From Candidatus Gastranaerophilales bacterium (GTDB lineage Bacteria > Cyanobacteriota > Vampirovibrionia > Gastranaerophilales > Gastranaerophilaceae), in contig CALVEN010000001.1 in NCBI GenBank assembly GCA_944326585.1, positions 248,001 to 312,000 of the forward strand: a stretch of 64,000 bases of DNA. Direction: 5' to 3'. Within the stretch, counting starts at the first letter, position 1. Each line of letters starts with the position of its first letter. The notes under the pieces are model-generated. The model did no database searches, had not been told where the DNA came from, and worked only from the letters and a program-made list of their open reading frames with translations. This document shows, piece after piece, positions 42,273 to 50,542 of this stretch. Position numbers and translations under genes: made by a program.

Positions 42273-43755
42273 TCAATTCAGAGATGGTGAAACGCTGAGA
42301 CAAAACAGGAATTTAACACCTATTCAGCAAAAAACAAATGCATATACAAAAGAAGGTGTCATTGTAAACAGTTTTTATAAAGACCCTTCAAAACAAACGG
42401 ATTTTCAAGATACATGTGATACTTTGATAATATCCGATGACACCAGCCTGCCCAAAAAACTTGCCGAGATTGAAACTCCCGTGAATAAAAGTCTTTTGCC
42501 GATTAGTGCAATAGTCCTCGGAGTTATGGGTTCAATTGCTTTGTTGACTTCATTTGTAAGGCGCAGTGCAAAGATTAATTTGAATATACCGTCTTTTAAA
42601 AGACTTCCGGCAACGACGCGAAATGTTGCCCTGAACGAAGAAACACATCAGGCGCTTTATCAGATGATACAAGCACCTAATCAAAAGACTATTCTTGCGG
42701 GTACAGGGGTTTTGACGCTGACGGCAATGGCATTTATGGGCAAAACGTTCTTTGACGGGTTTAAGGATGTCTGGGTAAAACGCCGCGAAGCGGATATTCA
42801 AAAAAATCTTCAGGAAAATTTGATTGAAGTTGAAACGCAGTCTTTTGCCGGCAAAATGCAAATTGTTCGCAGTATGCTTGCAAAACACGCAATTGAATTT
42901 AAAAAATATTTGTCTGATGACAGCGACCAAATTTTGCCGAATTTCGGACGGAAAAAGTTCAATCCTTTGACATTTACCGCTAAAAAGTCTGATGAAAATA
43001 AGTCGAATAAAAATTTTGCAAGCTATATACTTCTCGGACTGGGTACATTTGCCTCAATTATAGGGCTGGGTTTTATTTCAATGAAGAATTTGAGTAAAAG
43101 CAAACTGCATCTTGATAAGTATATAAAAGATACTAAAGCTGTAATCAACGATATTATAGAGAAATCAGCTCCGGTTACTAAAGAACATGACAGAACAAAT
43201 TTAACTCATTTGTTCAAAGCAATAGGTGCTGATGCGGAAGAAATTAAGTCTTACACAAAGAATTTAAATTGGGATAAGGAAGATATTGCCAAATTCGAAA
43301 AAGAGATTGCGGAAGAAATACAGACTTCATCTACAAAGGTTAACGCGGCAATGGGTGGTGACGGAACCCCGAAACCATCTTTTTATTCTCACGTAAATGA
43401 TTACAGGGCGTTTTTCTATAATTGGCTTCTGGATACTTCAAATCCGCAGTTTAAGCAGTTGTTTTTCGGGATTACCGGTTTGACAGCACTGGGTTACGGC
43501 GGTAAACTGGTAGGTGATGCCGTAAAAGATGTTCAGGTGAAAAAGATTAATGCAGAAACCGAGCTTCAGCTTCAAAAACGCCTTGTTTCAACTGAACTTC
43601 GAAATTTTAAATCCAAAAAAGATGCGGCAATTAAGCCTCTGGTCGATGAATTTTATCGTCAGGTCGATGCGGGAAAATCAAAAGATGAGTTAAAAACAAT
43701 GGCGGAAAATATTCTGTTTGAAATTAAAAACGGTGCTCCGTTTGTATATTCATAA
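42262..43755 (+). CDS. Multi-pass membrane protein of unknown family in the cobalamin operon
   Basis: About 497 residues from ATG 42262 (a GTG at 42253 is less likely). Four hydrophobic helices are visible: LLPISAIVLGVMGSIALL, ILAGTGVLTLTAMAFMG, SYILLGLGTFASIIGLGFIS and LFFGITGLTALGYGGKLVGD, separated by Lys/Glu-rich loops. The C-terminal about 90 residues are helical and soluble. It shares the Gly-rich helix style of the 40402 protein but no clear homology. It could be a transporter-related or membrane-scaffold protein; this is inferred only from topology. Confidence 0.7.
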   Translation: MNVNQFRDGETLRQNRNLTPIQQKTNAYTKEGVIVNSFYKDPSKQTDFQDTCDTLIISDDTSLPKKLAEIETPVNKSLLPISAIVLGVMGSIALLTSFVRRSAKINLNIPSFKRLPATTRNVALNEETHQALYQMIQAPNQKTILAGTGVLTLTAMAFMGKTFFDGFKDVWVKRREADIQKNLQENLIEVETQSFAGKMQIVRSMLAKHAIEFKKYLSDDSDQILPNFGRKKFNPLTFTAKKSDENKSNKNFASYILLGLGTFASIIGLGFISMKNLSKSKLHLDKYIKDTKAVINDIIEKSAPVTKEHDRTNLTHLFKAIGADAEEIKSYTKNLNWDKEDIAKFEKEIAEEIQTSSTKVNAAMGGDGTPKPSFYSHVNDYRAFFYNWLLDTSNPQFKQLFFGITGLTALGYGGKLVGDAVKDVQVKKINAETELQLQKRLVSTELRNFKSKKDAAIKPLVDEFYRQVDAGKSKDELKTMAENILFEIKNGAPFVYS

Positions 43756-43767
43756 AAAGGAGGATAA

Positions 43768-44229
43768 ATGTATATTCAACCGGTTAACAATATTCAACAG
43801 AGATATATGCCCACACAAATGCCTGATATCAGGCGAAATTATATTACGGTTGATAATAATAAAGTCGATACTTTCGTAAAACAGGGTGAAAATGCTTTGC
43901 CTTATATTTCGGATGTCCTTCAGCATTCAAATAACGAAACACAGATTACGGAAACCTTATATATATTGGACAGAATGATTGACGGAGGCGTTAAAAATAT
44001 TGATAAGATGTATCCTGTTTTGTCAAGGTTTAATAATGCAAAATCCCCGAATATCCAGACATTTTTGGCAGGAATCTACAGAAAAATTCAGGTGCCGGAT
44101 GCTTTTGGTCCTTTAGTTAAAATGCTTGTGCAAAATTCCTTAAACCCTAATCCGACGCCGTTTTTTGATCCGAATGAGGAAATCGGCGGCGCAATACTCA
44201 GCTATATTTCTCCGGAATTCAGAAAATAG
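43768..44229 (+). CDS. Small helical (HEAT-like) protein, last gene of the cobalamin operon
   Basis: A 153-residue protein, MYIQPVNNIQQRYMPTQMPD at the start, then repeated helices (GENALPYISDVLQHSNNETQ, AKSPNIQTFLAGIYRKIQVP) resembling HEAT/armadillo units. AAAGGAGG precedes the ATG 12 bp after the upstream stop. No signal peptide. The function is unknown; co-transcription with the riboswitch genes is likely. Confidence 0.7.
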   Translation: MYIQPVNNIQQRYMPTQMPDIRRNYITVDNNKVDTFVKQGENALPYISDVLQHSNNETQITETLYILDRMIDGGVKNIDKMYPVLSRFNNAKSPNIQTFLAGIYRKIQVPDAFGPLVKMLVQNSLNPNPTPFFDPNEEIGGAILSYISPEFRK

Positions 44230-44338
44230 TTTTGTAACAGTTTTGTAACATAATACGATAAATAATTAAAGAATACAGCCCGAAGTGCCGACATGACATG
44301 TGTAAGCACAAAACTTGCAGAAAGGAAATCGACACGCT

Positions 44339-45364
44339 ATGGGTATGGCAGCCTCACAAGCCAGATTTTTAGGCCTGACCGCCAGAAAAAGCAATGTTGA
44401 ATACGAAGGGCAGCAGATTAACCAGCAACGTACAACATTAGCTAATCAGTCGGCAAATTATTATAATGATTTGCTTGGTATGTCCGTGCCGACACCTCCT
44501 TCTGTTGACAGTTATACAAAAACTGTTTATACATTCAATGACGGTGCTTTAACTAATACAATAACAACACTTATCGCACAGCAGAACGGTTTATATACAT
44601 TGAGTTATTTATCACAGTATGAAGATGAATTTACACCTGTTTCTGCATCGACAAGCGTAGTTAATAAAGACGGCAATAATTTCTTTGTCGGATCAGTACA
44701 ATTAAGAAAAATCGGTGATAATATAACCGATGATTTTATCAAAAATGATCCTTATTTAAGCACGCTGTCTGATGAGCAGCTGGATAAATTAAAAGAAGAA
44801 GAAGCCGCATATAAAACATTATTGGATGAAAAATACGGTGAAAATGATTGGATGATAAGATATGTTCAAAATTCATCTACAGGCATCTGGTCACCATATT
44901 TTTATAAAATGTCTGATTTGACCGGCGCGGGTGTTGTTACTGATGGCAATGGTAATATTACATCGGCAATCAGCTGTTACACAATGGGTTCTTCTACAAA
45001 GACCAATGAAATCAAAGGTATTGAAGATTGCAGAATTGAAAAAGATTCAACAGGCAGATTTATAAATATAAGTATACCTGATGAAAACGGTAAATATATA
45101 ACATATTCATTGACTACATCTACGGTAACCGATCAAGATGCTTATGAAGATGCAATGAATCAGTATGAATATGATAAATTTTTGTACGATCAGGCAATAC
45201 AAGAAATTAATGCTCAAATTGAAATTGTTCAAGCTCAAGACAAAAACCTTGAATTGAGATTGAAGCAGTTAGACACAGAGCAGGACGCAATTTCAACTGA
45301 AATGGATGCAGTCCAAAAGGTTATTGAAAAGAATACGGAAAGTTCATTCAAAACCTTCGGATAA
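44339..45364 (+). CDS. Paralogue with conserved N/C termini, candidate flagellar/export-associated protein
   Basis: A 341-residue protein starting MGMAASQARFLGLTARKSNV; AGAAAGGAAA precedes this ATG. A TTG at 44315 is less likely. The C-terminus (LELRLKQLDTEQDAISTEMD to SSFKTFG) matches 37204-38940, and less strongly 55257-55580. The middle (about 45-290) is unique. It is separated from the B12 operon by 109 bp. A strong terminator follows. An export substrate role is inferred. Confidence 0.7.
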   Translation: MGMAASQARFLGLTARKSNVEYEGQQINQQRTTLANQSANYYNDLLGMSVPTPPSVDSYTKTVYTFNDGALTNTITTLIAQQNGLYTLSYLSQYEDEFTPVSASTSVVNKDGNNFFVGSVQLRKIGDNITDDFIKNDPYLSTLSDEQLDKLKEEEAAYKTLLDEKYGENDWMIRYVQNSSTGIWSPYFYKMSDLTGAGVVTDGNGNITSAISCYTMGSSTKTNEIKGIEDCRIEKDSTGRFINISIPDENGKYITYSLTTSTVTDQDAYEDAMNQYEYDKFLYDQAIQEINAQIEIVQAQDKNLELRLKQLDTEQDAISTEMDAVQKVIEKNTESSFKTFG

Positions 45365-45416
45365 TCCGTAAAAAGATATTTCCTTTCCCTTTTTTCCTTT
45401 TTCCTATTGATTTTCC

Positions 45417-45450
45417 AACGACTTTTTCCAAGAAGTCGTTTTTTTTTTTT
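45417..45450 (+). terminator. Terminator of the 44339 gene
   Basis: AACGACTT-TTTCCAAG-AAGTCGTT with a run of ten or more T. Confidence 0.88.
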
Positions 45451-45455
45451 ATGTA

Positions 45456-45484
45456 TTGCCAAATTTTTTATAATTTGTTATAAT
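45456..45484 (+). promoter_or_regulatory. Promoter of the poly-G leader at 45.5 kb
   Basis: TTGCCA (45456-45461), 17 bases, TATAAT (45479-45484), AGGAGAG follows. Same layout as at 22.78 kb. Confidence 0.75.
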
Positions 45485-45508
45485 AAACCCAGAAAAAGGA
45501 GAGCAAAA

Positions 45509-45556
45509 ATGGAAGTTATGACTAGTTTAGGTAACGGGGGGGGGCGACTCTCCTAA
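45509..45556 (+). CDS. Short ORF with G9 tract, out of frame with the downstream prepilin
   Basis: A 15-residue ORF, MEVMTSLGNGGGRLS. G9 lies at 45536-45544 and TAA at 45554. One extra G opens the frame without stops for about 170 codons into the prepilin at 45730. CTCTCCT after the tract complements the AGGAGAG Shine-Dalgarno. Protein production in the present phase is unproven. Confidence 0.55.
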   Translation: MEVMTSLGNGGGRLS

Positions 45557-46040
45557 GTAGACAGGACAAGGGTTTTGGCGGTATATTTTGGGAAAAGTTA
45601 CTAAGATACTATGGCACTAAGGCACTAAGAAGTAACATTCGTCATGGTAAGGCGGATCAATATAGTTGTATTCGCAGGGAACCTGTCATCCTGAAGTGCC
45701 TGAGGCACGACAACATACTGGGCATTGGCGTGACTTACCATGTCATCCTGAACTTGATTCAGGCTCTCAAGAAAAATCCCCCCACCCTAACCCTCCCCCT
45801 CAAGGGCGGGAGGGAAAAATTAGTAGGTCGGCATTACTATGCCGACAGAAAAGTTTACCGTCGGGTTAGTAAACCCGACCTACAAGAGAATATGGCTCAG
45901 AATGACAAGAATATCATCCCTCGCCCCTTGGGGAGAGGGTGTCACGAAGTGACAGGAGAGGGGCTAAGTGACAAAAATGTGAGCAAAGCTCACAGAAAAC
46001 GCTTAGTGCCTTACTGCCTTAGTAACTTAGTATCTTCACA
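45557..46040 (+). repeat. Repeat-built prepilin leader with inverted TACTAAG arms
   Basis: Heptamers at 45599-45630 (forward) and 46003-46038 (reverse: CTTAGTGCCTTACTGCC...) form inverted arms about 370 bp apart. Between them are modules shared with 22.9-23.2 kb: GTCATCCTGAA..., the C/G-rich hairpin at 45780-45812, and CCTCGCCCCTTGGGGAGAGG. The prepilin frame is open through all of it. Confidence 0.75.
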
Positions 46041-46821
46041 AAAAGCCGCGTTTACTTTAGCGGAAGTTTTGATAACTCTCGGCATAATCGGCGTTGTGGC
46101 AGCGTTAACAATACCGACGATATCGCGTAATATTCAGCATGCGGTATTAAAGAATCAATTCAAGAAATTCTACAGCACTTTCTGGCAGGCGGTAATCGGG
46201 ATACAAACAAAAGAGGGCAGACCTGTGAAGTGCTATTATTGGAACGGTACAAATCCATATACAGGTAAATGTACGCCAAAATGCAAAGAAAAAAATGAAT
46301 TCGGATCATGTATCGGCGGATATGTTTGTCAGGAAACTGATCAAACGCTGCCCGGAGATTATAATGGTCCGCTGTCAGAATGTTCCTCATTTCATGAGGA
46401 ATTGTTTTTAAAGACGTTAAAAACAACAAAAATATGTAAAGATAAGGCGTATGAACAAGGATGCTTACCGAAAGATTTCAGGGGTACGGATGTTGTAAAT
46501 TCAGAAAAAAATCCTGATCAAGAATATGATCCTGCGGGATATTTTGCGGATTCGCCAGTAAAAAACAATTATCCTGTATTTGTGTTATCAGACGGAACAT
46601 ATATAATAGAATATTATAAGTATTTGAGTTCTATGCCTCAGTATGTAGTTGATATAAATGGTCATAAAGGTCCGAATAAATGGGGATATGACATTTTTTC
46701 TTTCACCTTGGTTGGTAATTCTCAGGTAGGAATAAATAAATTGAAATCTGCTAATTATACCACGGACAAAGGCGGAAAGTTTTTTGATAAAATGTATGAC
46801 GAGGTATTTAATAATAATTAA
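45730..46821 (+). CDS. Prepilin-like protein with very long leader
   Basis: Longest frame from a GTG at 45730 is 363 residues, but the true start is unclear: no good Shine-Dalgarno precedes it and the frame is open back to the G9 tract at 45536. After about 105 repeat-coded residues comes AAFTLAEVLITLGIIGVVAA, then the secreted domain with CYYWNGTNPYTGKC and VDINGHKGPNKWGYDIFSF. Close paralogue of 23267-24142; 187 bp (46040-46226) are identical to 23352-23538, then they diverge. It may be expressed only when the tract is in frame. Confidence 0.8.
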   Translation: MTYHVILNLIQALKKNPPTLTLPLKGGREKLVGRHYYADRKVYRRVSKPDLQENMAQNDKNIIPRPLGRGCHEVTGEGLSDKNVSKAHRKRLVPYCLSNLVSSQKAAFTLAEVLITLGIIGVVAALTIPTISRNIQHAVLKNQFKKFYSTFWQAVIGIQTKEGRPVKCYYWNGTNPYTGKCTPKCKEKNEFGSCIGGYVCQETDQTLPGDYNGPLSECSSFHEELFLKTLKTTKICKDKAYEQGCLPKDFRGTDVVNSEKNPDQEYDPAGYFADSPVKNNYPVFVLSDGTYIIEYYKYLSSMPQYVVDINGHKGPNKWGYDIFSFTLVGNSQVGINKLKSANYTTDKGGKFFDKMYDEVFNNN

Positions 46822-46827
46822 GGTTAA

Positions 46828-46855
46828 TTGATTAAATAACTTTTTTTGATATTAT
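46828..46855 (+). promoter_or_regulatory. Promoter of the polyprenyl synthase gene
   Basis: TTGATT (46828-46833), 16 bases, TATTAT (46850-46855), then seven bases to the ATG: leaderless layout. Confidence 0.6.
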
Positions 46856-46862
46856 AAGATGT

Positions 46863-47723
46863 ATGAACAAACAATATCAAAAAATTTACGATGTGGTACG
46901 GGCTGACATGGAGAGAGTCGACAATTGTTTGCTTTTAAATCCTGAATTGCAGCCGGAACTGGACAGTGAACTTGAAAATTTTTTAAAAGCTCCGTCTAAA
47001 AGAATTCGTTCTTTAATGACAATATTATATTTAAGAGCCTCGAAAATGTATCTTTTGCCCGCGCATTATGAGCTTTTGGCATCTGTGGAACTTATACATA
47101 ATGCATCTTTAATTCATGATGACGTTATTGATGAAAGTAAGCTGCGCAGAGGGCGAAAATCACTTAATGCAAAGTTTGACAACCAGCTTGCCGTAATTTC
47201 AGGCGATTATCTTTTGGGCGAAGTTTTGAAAAAATTAGTAAAAATAGGTTCAATTCCGGTTATAGATGTATTTGCGGATACTGTTAAAAGTATGTGCCTA
47301 GGAGAAGTTAATCAGTATTTTAATAAGTATAAAAAAACTGATATTGAAAAATATGTTGAAAAATCTTCCCAAAAAACAGCTTCATTATTTGAAAGTGCTT
47401 TAAAAGCTTCTATAATGCTTGCCGGTAATGATGTTGATGACAAATCTCTTGAATTTGCGTCAAATTTCGGACTCGCGTTTCAGATACGGGATGATTTGTT
47501 AAATATAAAAAATTCCGATACCACAAAATCAGCAAGCGATTTGGAAGAAGGAATTTATAACGCTCCGGTGATTTTGGCGGATAATATTAATGACGGTATT
47601 GAAAAAACAAAAGATTTATTGAATAATTACGTTAATTGTGCAAAGCTGTGTATTGATGATTTGGAAAACAGTATTTATAAAAAATCATTAATAGAGCTTT
47701 TGGAGTTGTTAGAGGATGTTTAA
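46863..47723 (+). CDS. Polyprenyl diphosphate synthase
   Basis: A 286-residue trans-isoprenyl diphosphate synthase. First Asp-rich motif LIHDDVIDESKLRRG; KxxR equivalent KRIRS near residue 43; GDYLLG; second motif FQIRDDLLN, where the usual final Asp is Asn. It elongates isoprenoids from the MEP pathway for quinones or undecaprenyl-like lipids; chain length cannot be told. The next gene overlaps by 8 bp. Confidence 0.9.
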   Translation: MNKQYQKIYDVVRADMERVDNCLLLNPELQPELDSELENFLKAPSKRIRSLMTILYLRASKMYLLPAHYELLASVELIHNASLIHDDVIDESKLRRGRKSLNAKFDNQLAVISGDYLLGEVLKKLVKIGSIPVIDVFADTVKSMCLGEVNQYFNKYKKTDIEKYVEKSSQKTASLFESALKASIMLAGNDVDDKSLEFASNFGLAFQIRDDLLNIKNSDTTKSASDLEEGIYNAPVILADNINDGIEKTKDLLNNYVNCAKLCIDDLENSIYKKSLIELLELLEDV

Positions 47724-48348
47724 GGAACAAATTAAAGCCTGGTATAAAAAAAATCAGCCCGCAATAAAAGAAACGGTTGATACGGTCGTATTTGTCGTTG
47801 TAATGGTAATTATAATAAGGTTTTTTATAGGAGAAATCCGCTGGATTCCGTCAGGTTCAATGAAGCCTACACTTTTGGAAGGCGACAGAATTTTTGTTGA
47901 AAGATTTTCAAGATTTTATGCGACTCCGGAACGCGGCGATATAATGGTGTTTTATCCGCCGTTTACCGAATTAAAAAACACTCCGTGGAAGTTATTTTCA
48001 AGGCTTACGGGCTTTTTCTGCAAAGATATTGCCTATATCAAGCGTGTAGTCGGTATGCCGGGCGATAAATTTGAAGTTAAACAGGATAAAGACGGCAAAA
48101 GTACGGTTTATATAAATGACAAACCGCTCGACGAGCCGTATGTAAGAAGTGTTTACGATTATACTGTTTGCACGGAGGCCATGTATTGCGGTCCGTTTAT
48201 AATTCCGGAAGGTGAATATTTTATGATGGGCGATAACCGCGGGAATTCTCAAGACAGCAGATACTGGGGGACTTTACCCAAAGAACGTTTTGTGGGTAAA
48301 GCAGTATTTTTGTTCTGGCCGTTTACAAGGGTAAGAGTATTACATTAA
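47716..48348 (+). CDS. lepB: Signal peptidase I
   Basis: A 210-residue type I signal peptidase: one N-terminal helix (VVFVVVMVIIIRFFIG), catalytic Ser in IPSGSMKPTLLEGD, catalytic Lys in YIKRVVGMPGD, and FMMGDNRGNSQDSRYWG. It cleaves signal peptides at the outer face of the membrane. It overlaps the polyprenyl synthase by 8 bp. Confidence 0.95.
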   Translation: MFKEQIKAWYKKNQPAIKETVDTVVFVVVMVIIIRFFIGEIRWIPSGSMKPTLLEGDRIFVERFSRFYATPERGDIMVFYPPFTELKNTPWKLFSRLTGFFCKDIAYIKRVVGMPGDKFEVKQDKDGKSTVYINDKPLDEPYVRSVYDYTVCTEAMYCGPFIIPEGEYFMMGDNRGNSQDSRYWGTLPKERFVGKAVFLFWPFTRVRVLH

Positions 48349-48708
48349 CATGTGGTAATACTTCATATAGTCCGCCATAATAGTTGAGCTAACAGCGTTT
48401 GCAACTGTCGCTTTTATTGTCTGTTCATTATCGGTTTCGGATATTTTTTGCGGCTGTTCACTTTGTGTCTGTTGCTGCTGCTGCGCTTGTTCAACTTTTG
48501 TCTGTTCAATATATTGTTCAACAGTTCTTTGGATTTCATCTCTAAGTGCTTTATCACCTGAAAAAGAGCCTGTTGATTGTACGCCGGCTTCTTCCAGGTC
48601 GCTTAAAATCTGACTCCATTCGTTGTAATTCGGAACGGAAGTCCCTTGTGCCGCCGCTGCTGCTTTTAATTGTTCCAAATCCTCAATACTGTTTATTCTG
48701 TCAGCCAT
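48340..48708 (-). CDS. Small Gln/Ala-rich protein of unknown function
   Basis: A 122-residue cytosolic protein starting MADRINSIEDLEQLKAAAAA with a helical Gln-rich middle (VEQAQQQQQTQSEQPQ) and a hydrophobic end (MADYMKYYHMLM). It overlaps the end of lepB by 9 bp on the opposite strand. GAGTGTAAT precedes the ATG. No family is recognised. Confidence 0.6.
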   Translation of the reverse strand: MADRINSIEDLEQLKAAAAAQGTSVPNYNEWSQILSDLEEAGVQSTGSFSGDKALRDEIQRTVEQYIEQTKVEQAQQQQQTQSEQPQKISETDNEQTIKATVANAVSSTIMADYMKYYHMLM

Positions 48709-48985
48709 AATTACACTCCGAATTTATGCTCTCTTATATTATATAAGTAATATATTCCCGTCGGATTTCAGAAAAAATCATAATTTTAACATAAGTTAAT
48801 AATTTCTGGTTATTGTTTTATTAAAAATACCTTTTTTAGAATTATTAAGAAAAATTTACAAAAAGTCGGAAAGTTCTATAAAATCCGAGTTTTTGAATTG
48901 GTTAATTTTATTGAAAGTGTGCCGTTATTAAAAAAACAACATAAATATTTAAGATGATTTTTACATGCAAATTCAATAATACTGC

Positions 48986-49013
48986 TTGCAAACAAATATT
49001 TTGCAAATATAAT
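48986..49013 (+). promoter_or_regulatory. Promoter of the infA-ribosomal operon
   Basis: TTGCAA (48986-48991), 16 bases, TATAAT (49008-49013). The 358-base gap before infA is AT-rich and shows nothing else clear. Confidence 0.7.
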
Positions 49014-49066
49014 TTTTTATACGGGGTATTATGCTCCGAAATTTTAAAGCCGAAAATGAGGAAAAT

Positions 49067-49282
49067 ATGTCAAAAGACGTAATAGAATTAGAAGGTACAA
49101 TATTGGAAGCTATGCCGAATGCTATGTTCAGAGTCAAACTTGAAAATGACCATGAAATTCTGGCACACATATCAGGCAAAATCAGAAAGAATTTTATAAG
49201 AATTCTTCCGGGTGATAAAGTGAAAGTTGAAATGACCCCGTATGATTTATCCAGAGGCAGAATTACCTTCAGATTAAAGTAG
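49067..49282 (+). CDS. infA: Translation initiation factor IF-1
   Basis: About 71 residues, starting [20 protein letters not shown] at ATG 49067 (TGAGGAAAAT ahead). [20 protein letters not shown] and the OB fold end match IF-1. It assists start-site selection on the 30S subunit. It is first in the ribosomal protein operon; a longer frame from 49031 is less likely. Confidence 0.95.
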   Translation: MSKDVIELEGTILEAMPNAMFRVKLENDHEILAHISGKIRKNFIRILPGDKVKVEMTPYDLSRGRITFRLK

Positions 49283-49319
49283 AAAACATCTCACAAATAT
49301 AAATATAAAGGAAAACAAA

Positions 49320-49433
49320 ATGAAAGTAAGATCATCAGTAAAAAAGATTTGCGATAAATGCAAATGTATCAAGAGAAAAGGAAGAATCGCAGTTATCTGT
49401 GAAAATCCGAAACACAAACAACGCCAGGGATAA
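49320..49433 (+). CDS. rpmJ: Ribosomal protein L36 (bL36)
   Basis: A 37-residue protein, [20 protein letters not shown] to NPKHKQRQG, with the zinc ribbon ligands C-x2-C, C and H typical of the cysteine-containing form. AAAGG precedes the ATG. 37 bp after infA. Confidence 0.95.
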   Translation: MKVRSSVKKICDKCKCIKRKGRIAVICENPKHKQRQG

Positions 49434-49637
49434 GCGGGATTTATTTTAGTGGTAAATCCTATTTGCTTTGGCAGGAGCTGAACCTGCGGGCATCAGCAGG
49501 TGGAGAGGAAGTATTTAAGCCTCTTACCCAAAAAAATCTAACAACAGAGGCGGATAAACGAGTGTGACGGTTTGATTAGAACTAAGCCCGCATTGAAATT
49601 CCAATTCCGCCAAAAGCCAAGAAAAGGAGAAAAATAA
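49434..49637 (+). ncRNA. Structured leader between rpmJ and rpsM
   Basis: A 204-base gap with several complementary segments: GCAGG (49471-49475) and CCTGC (49483-49487), or the same CCTGC with GCAGG (49496-49500), which exclude each other; GCGGG (49434) with CCCGC (49587-49591); GGCGG (49549-49553) with CCGCC (49607-49611). It may be an autoregulatory leader of rpsM. I do not recognise a known class. Confidence 0.5.
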
Positions 49638-50003
49638 ATGGCAAGACTAGCAGGGGTAGATTTACCTCGTAACAAAAGAATGATAGTAGCATTAACCTAT
49701 ATTTACGGTATAGGACCAACAAGAAGTGCAAAAATTCTTGAAGCTACAAAAATATCACCTGATTTAAGAACAGATGATTTAACAGAAGAAGATATTAAAA
49801 ATCTTCGTAACGAATTAGCAAACTACCACATTGAAGGTGACTTAAGACGTGAAGTAACAATGCACATCAAACGCCTTCAGGAAATCGGTTCATACAGAGG
49901 CTTGCGTCATAAACGTAATCTTCCCGTAAGAGGACAGAGAACAAAAACTAACGCAAGAACACGCCGCGGCAAGAAAAACGGCGCAGTTGCTAAAAAGAAA
50001 TAG
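49638..50003 (+). CDS. rpsM: Ribosomal protein S13 (uS13)
   Basis: A 121-residue protein, [20 protein letters not shown] to [41 protein letters not shown] and [18 protein letters not shown] are diagnostic. It sits in the head of the 30S subunit. AAAAGGAG precedes the ATG. Confidence 0.98.
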   Translation: MARLAGVDLPRNKRMIVALTYIYGIGPTRSAKILEATKISPDLRTDDLTEEDIKNLRNELANYHIEGDLRREVTMHIKRLQEIGSYRGLRHKRNLPVRGQRTKTNARTRRGKKNGAVAKKK

Positions 50004-50005
50004 CG

Positions 50006-50036
50006 CTACTTAGTGCCTTAGTAACTTAGTAACTTA
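50006..50036 (+). repeat. Heptamer repeat inserted between rpsM and rpsK
   Basis: CTTAGTGCCTTAGTAACTTAG is the reverse form of the TACTAAG repeat. It sits in the intergenic region of an essential operon without disrupting a gene. Confidence 0.8.
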
Positions 50037-50071
50037 ATAAAAAGAAAGATAAAAAGTAAAGGATAACTAAA

Positions 50072-50458
50072 ATGGCAAGACCAGTAAAAACAAAGAAAAA
50101 AGAAAAGAAAAACGTATTGCAGGGAGTTGTACACATACAGTCAACTTTCAACAATACAATCGTAACTTCAACAGACACCCAGGGTAATGCTATTGCATGG
50201 GCAACAGCAGGAGCTACGGGTTTTAAAGGCGCAAGAAAAGGAACACCTTTTGCAGCTCAATCAGCAGCTGAACTTGTTGCTAAAAAATCCATAGATCAGG
50301 GTATGAAAAAAGTTGAAGTTTACATCAAAGGACCCGGTTCAGGTCGTGAAACAGCTATCAGAGCAATTCAAGCTGCAGGTTTGGAAATTACTCTTATCAA
50401 GGACGTAACTCCTATCCCGCATAATGGCTGCAGACCGCCGAAGAAAAGACGCGTATAG
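50072..50458 (+). CDS. rpsK: Ribosomal protein S11 (uS11)
   Basis: A 128-residue protein. [40 protein letters not shown] and [16 protein letters not shown] are typical. It forms the 30S platform. A TAAAGGA site precedes the ATG. Confidence 0.98.
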   Translation: MARPVKTKKKEKKNVLQGVVHIQSTFNNTIVTSTDTQGNAIAWATAGATGFKGARKGTPFAAQSAAELVAKKSIDQGMKKVEVYIKGPGSGRETAIRAIQAAGLEITLIKDVTPIPHNGCRPPKKRRV

Positions 50459-50479
50459 CGCACAATTATCAGTAGAACC

Positions 50480-50524
50480 GCGGGGGCTTGCTTAAAGCCA
50501 ACAAGCAAACCATAGATGCCCCGC
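50480..50524 (+). ncRNA. Hairpin leader directly upstream of rpsD
   Basis: GCGGGG (50480-50485) pairs with CCCCGC (50519-50524), with C87-G18 extension, and enclosed TTGCTT (50488-50493) pairs with AAGCAA (50503-50508). S4 represses its own synthesis in many bacteria by binding a leader; this two-stem element is a candidate for such a site. It is not a known Rfam class that I can name. Confidence 0.5.
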
Positions 50525-50542
50525 AAAAGTAAAGGAGAAAAA

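Noticed and set aside
45365-46040. Diversity-generating reverse transcriptase or template repeat matching 4432-4551
   Set aside because: I looked through the window for a near-copy of the variable block and for an RT gene and found neither.
50516-50542. Upstream ATG for rpsD giving nine extra residues
   Set aside because: It lies in the hairpin stem, lacks a ribosome-binding site and S4 homologues start at MARY.
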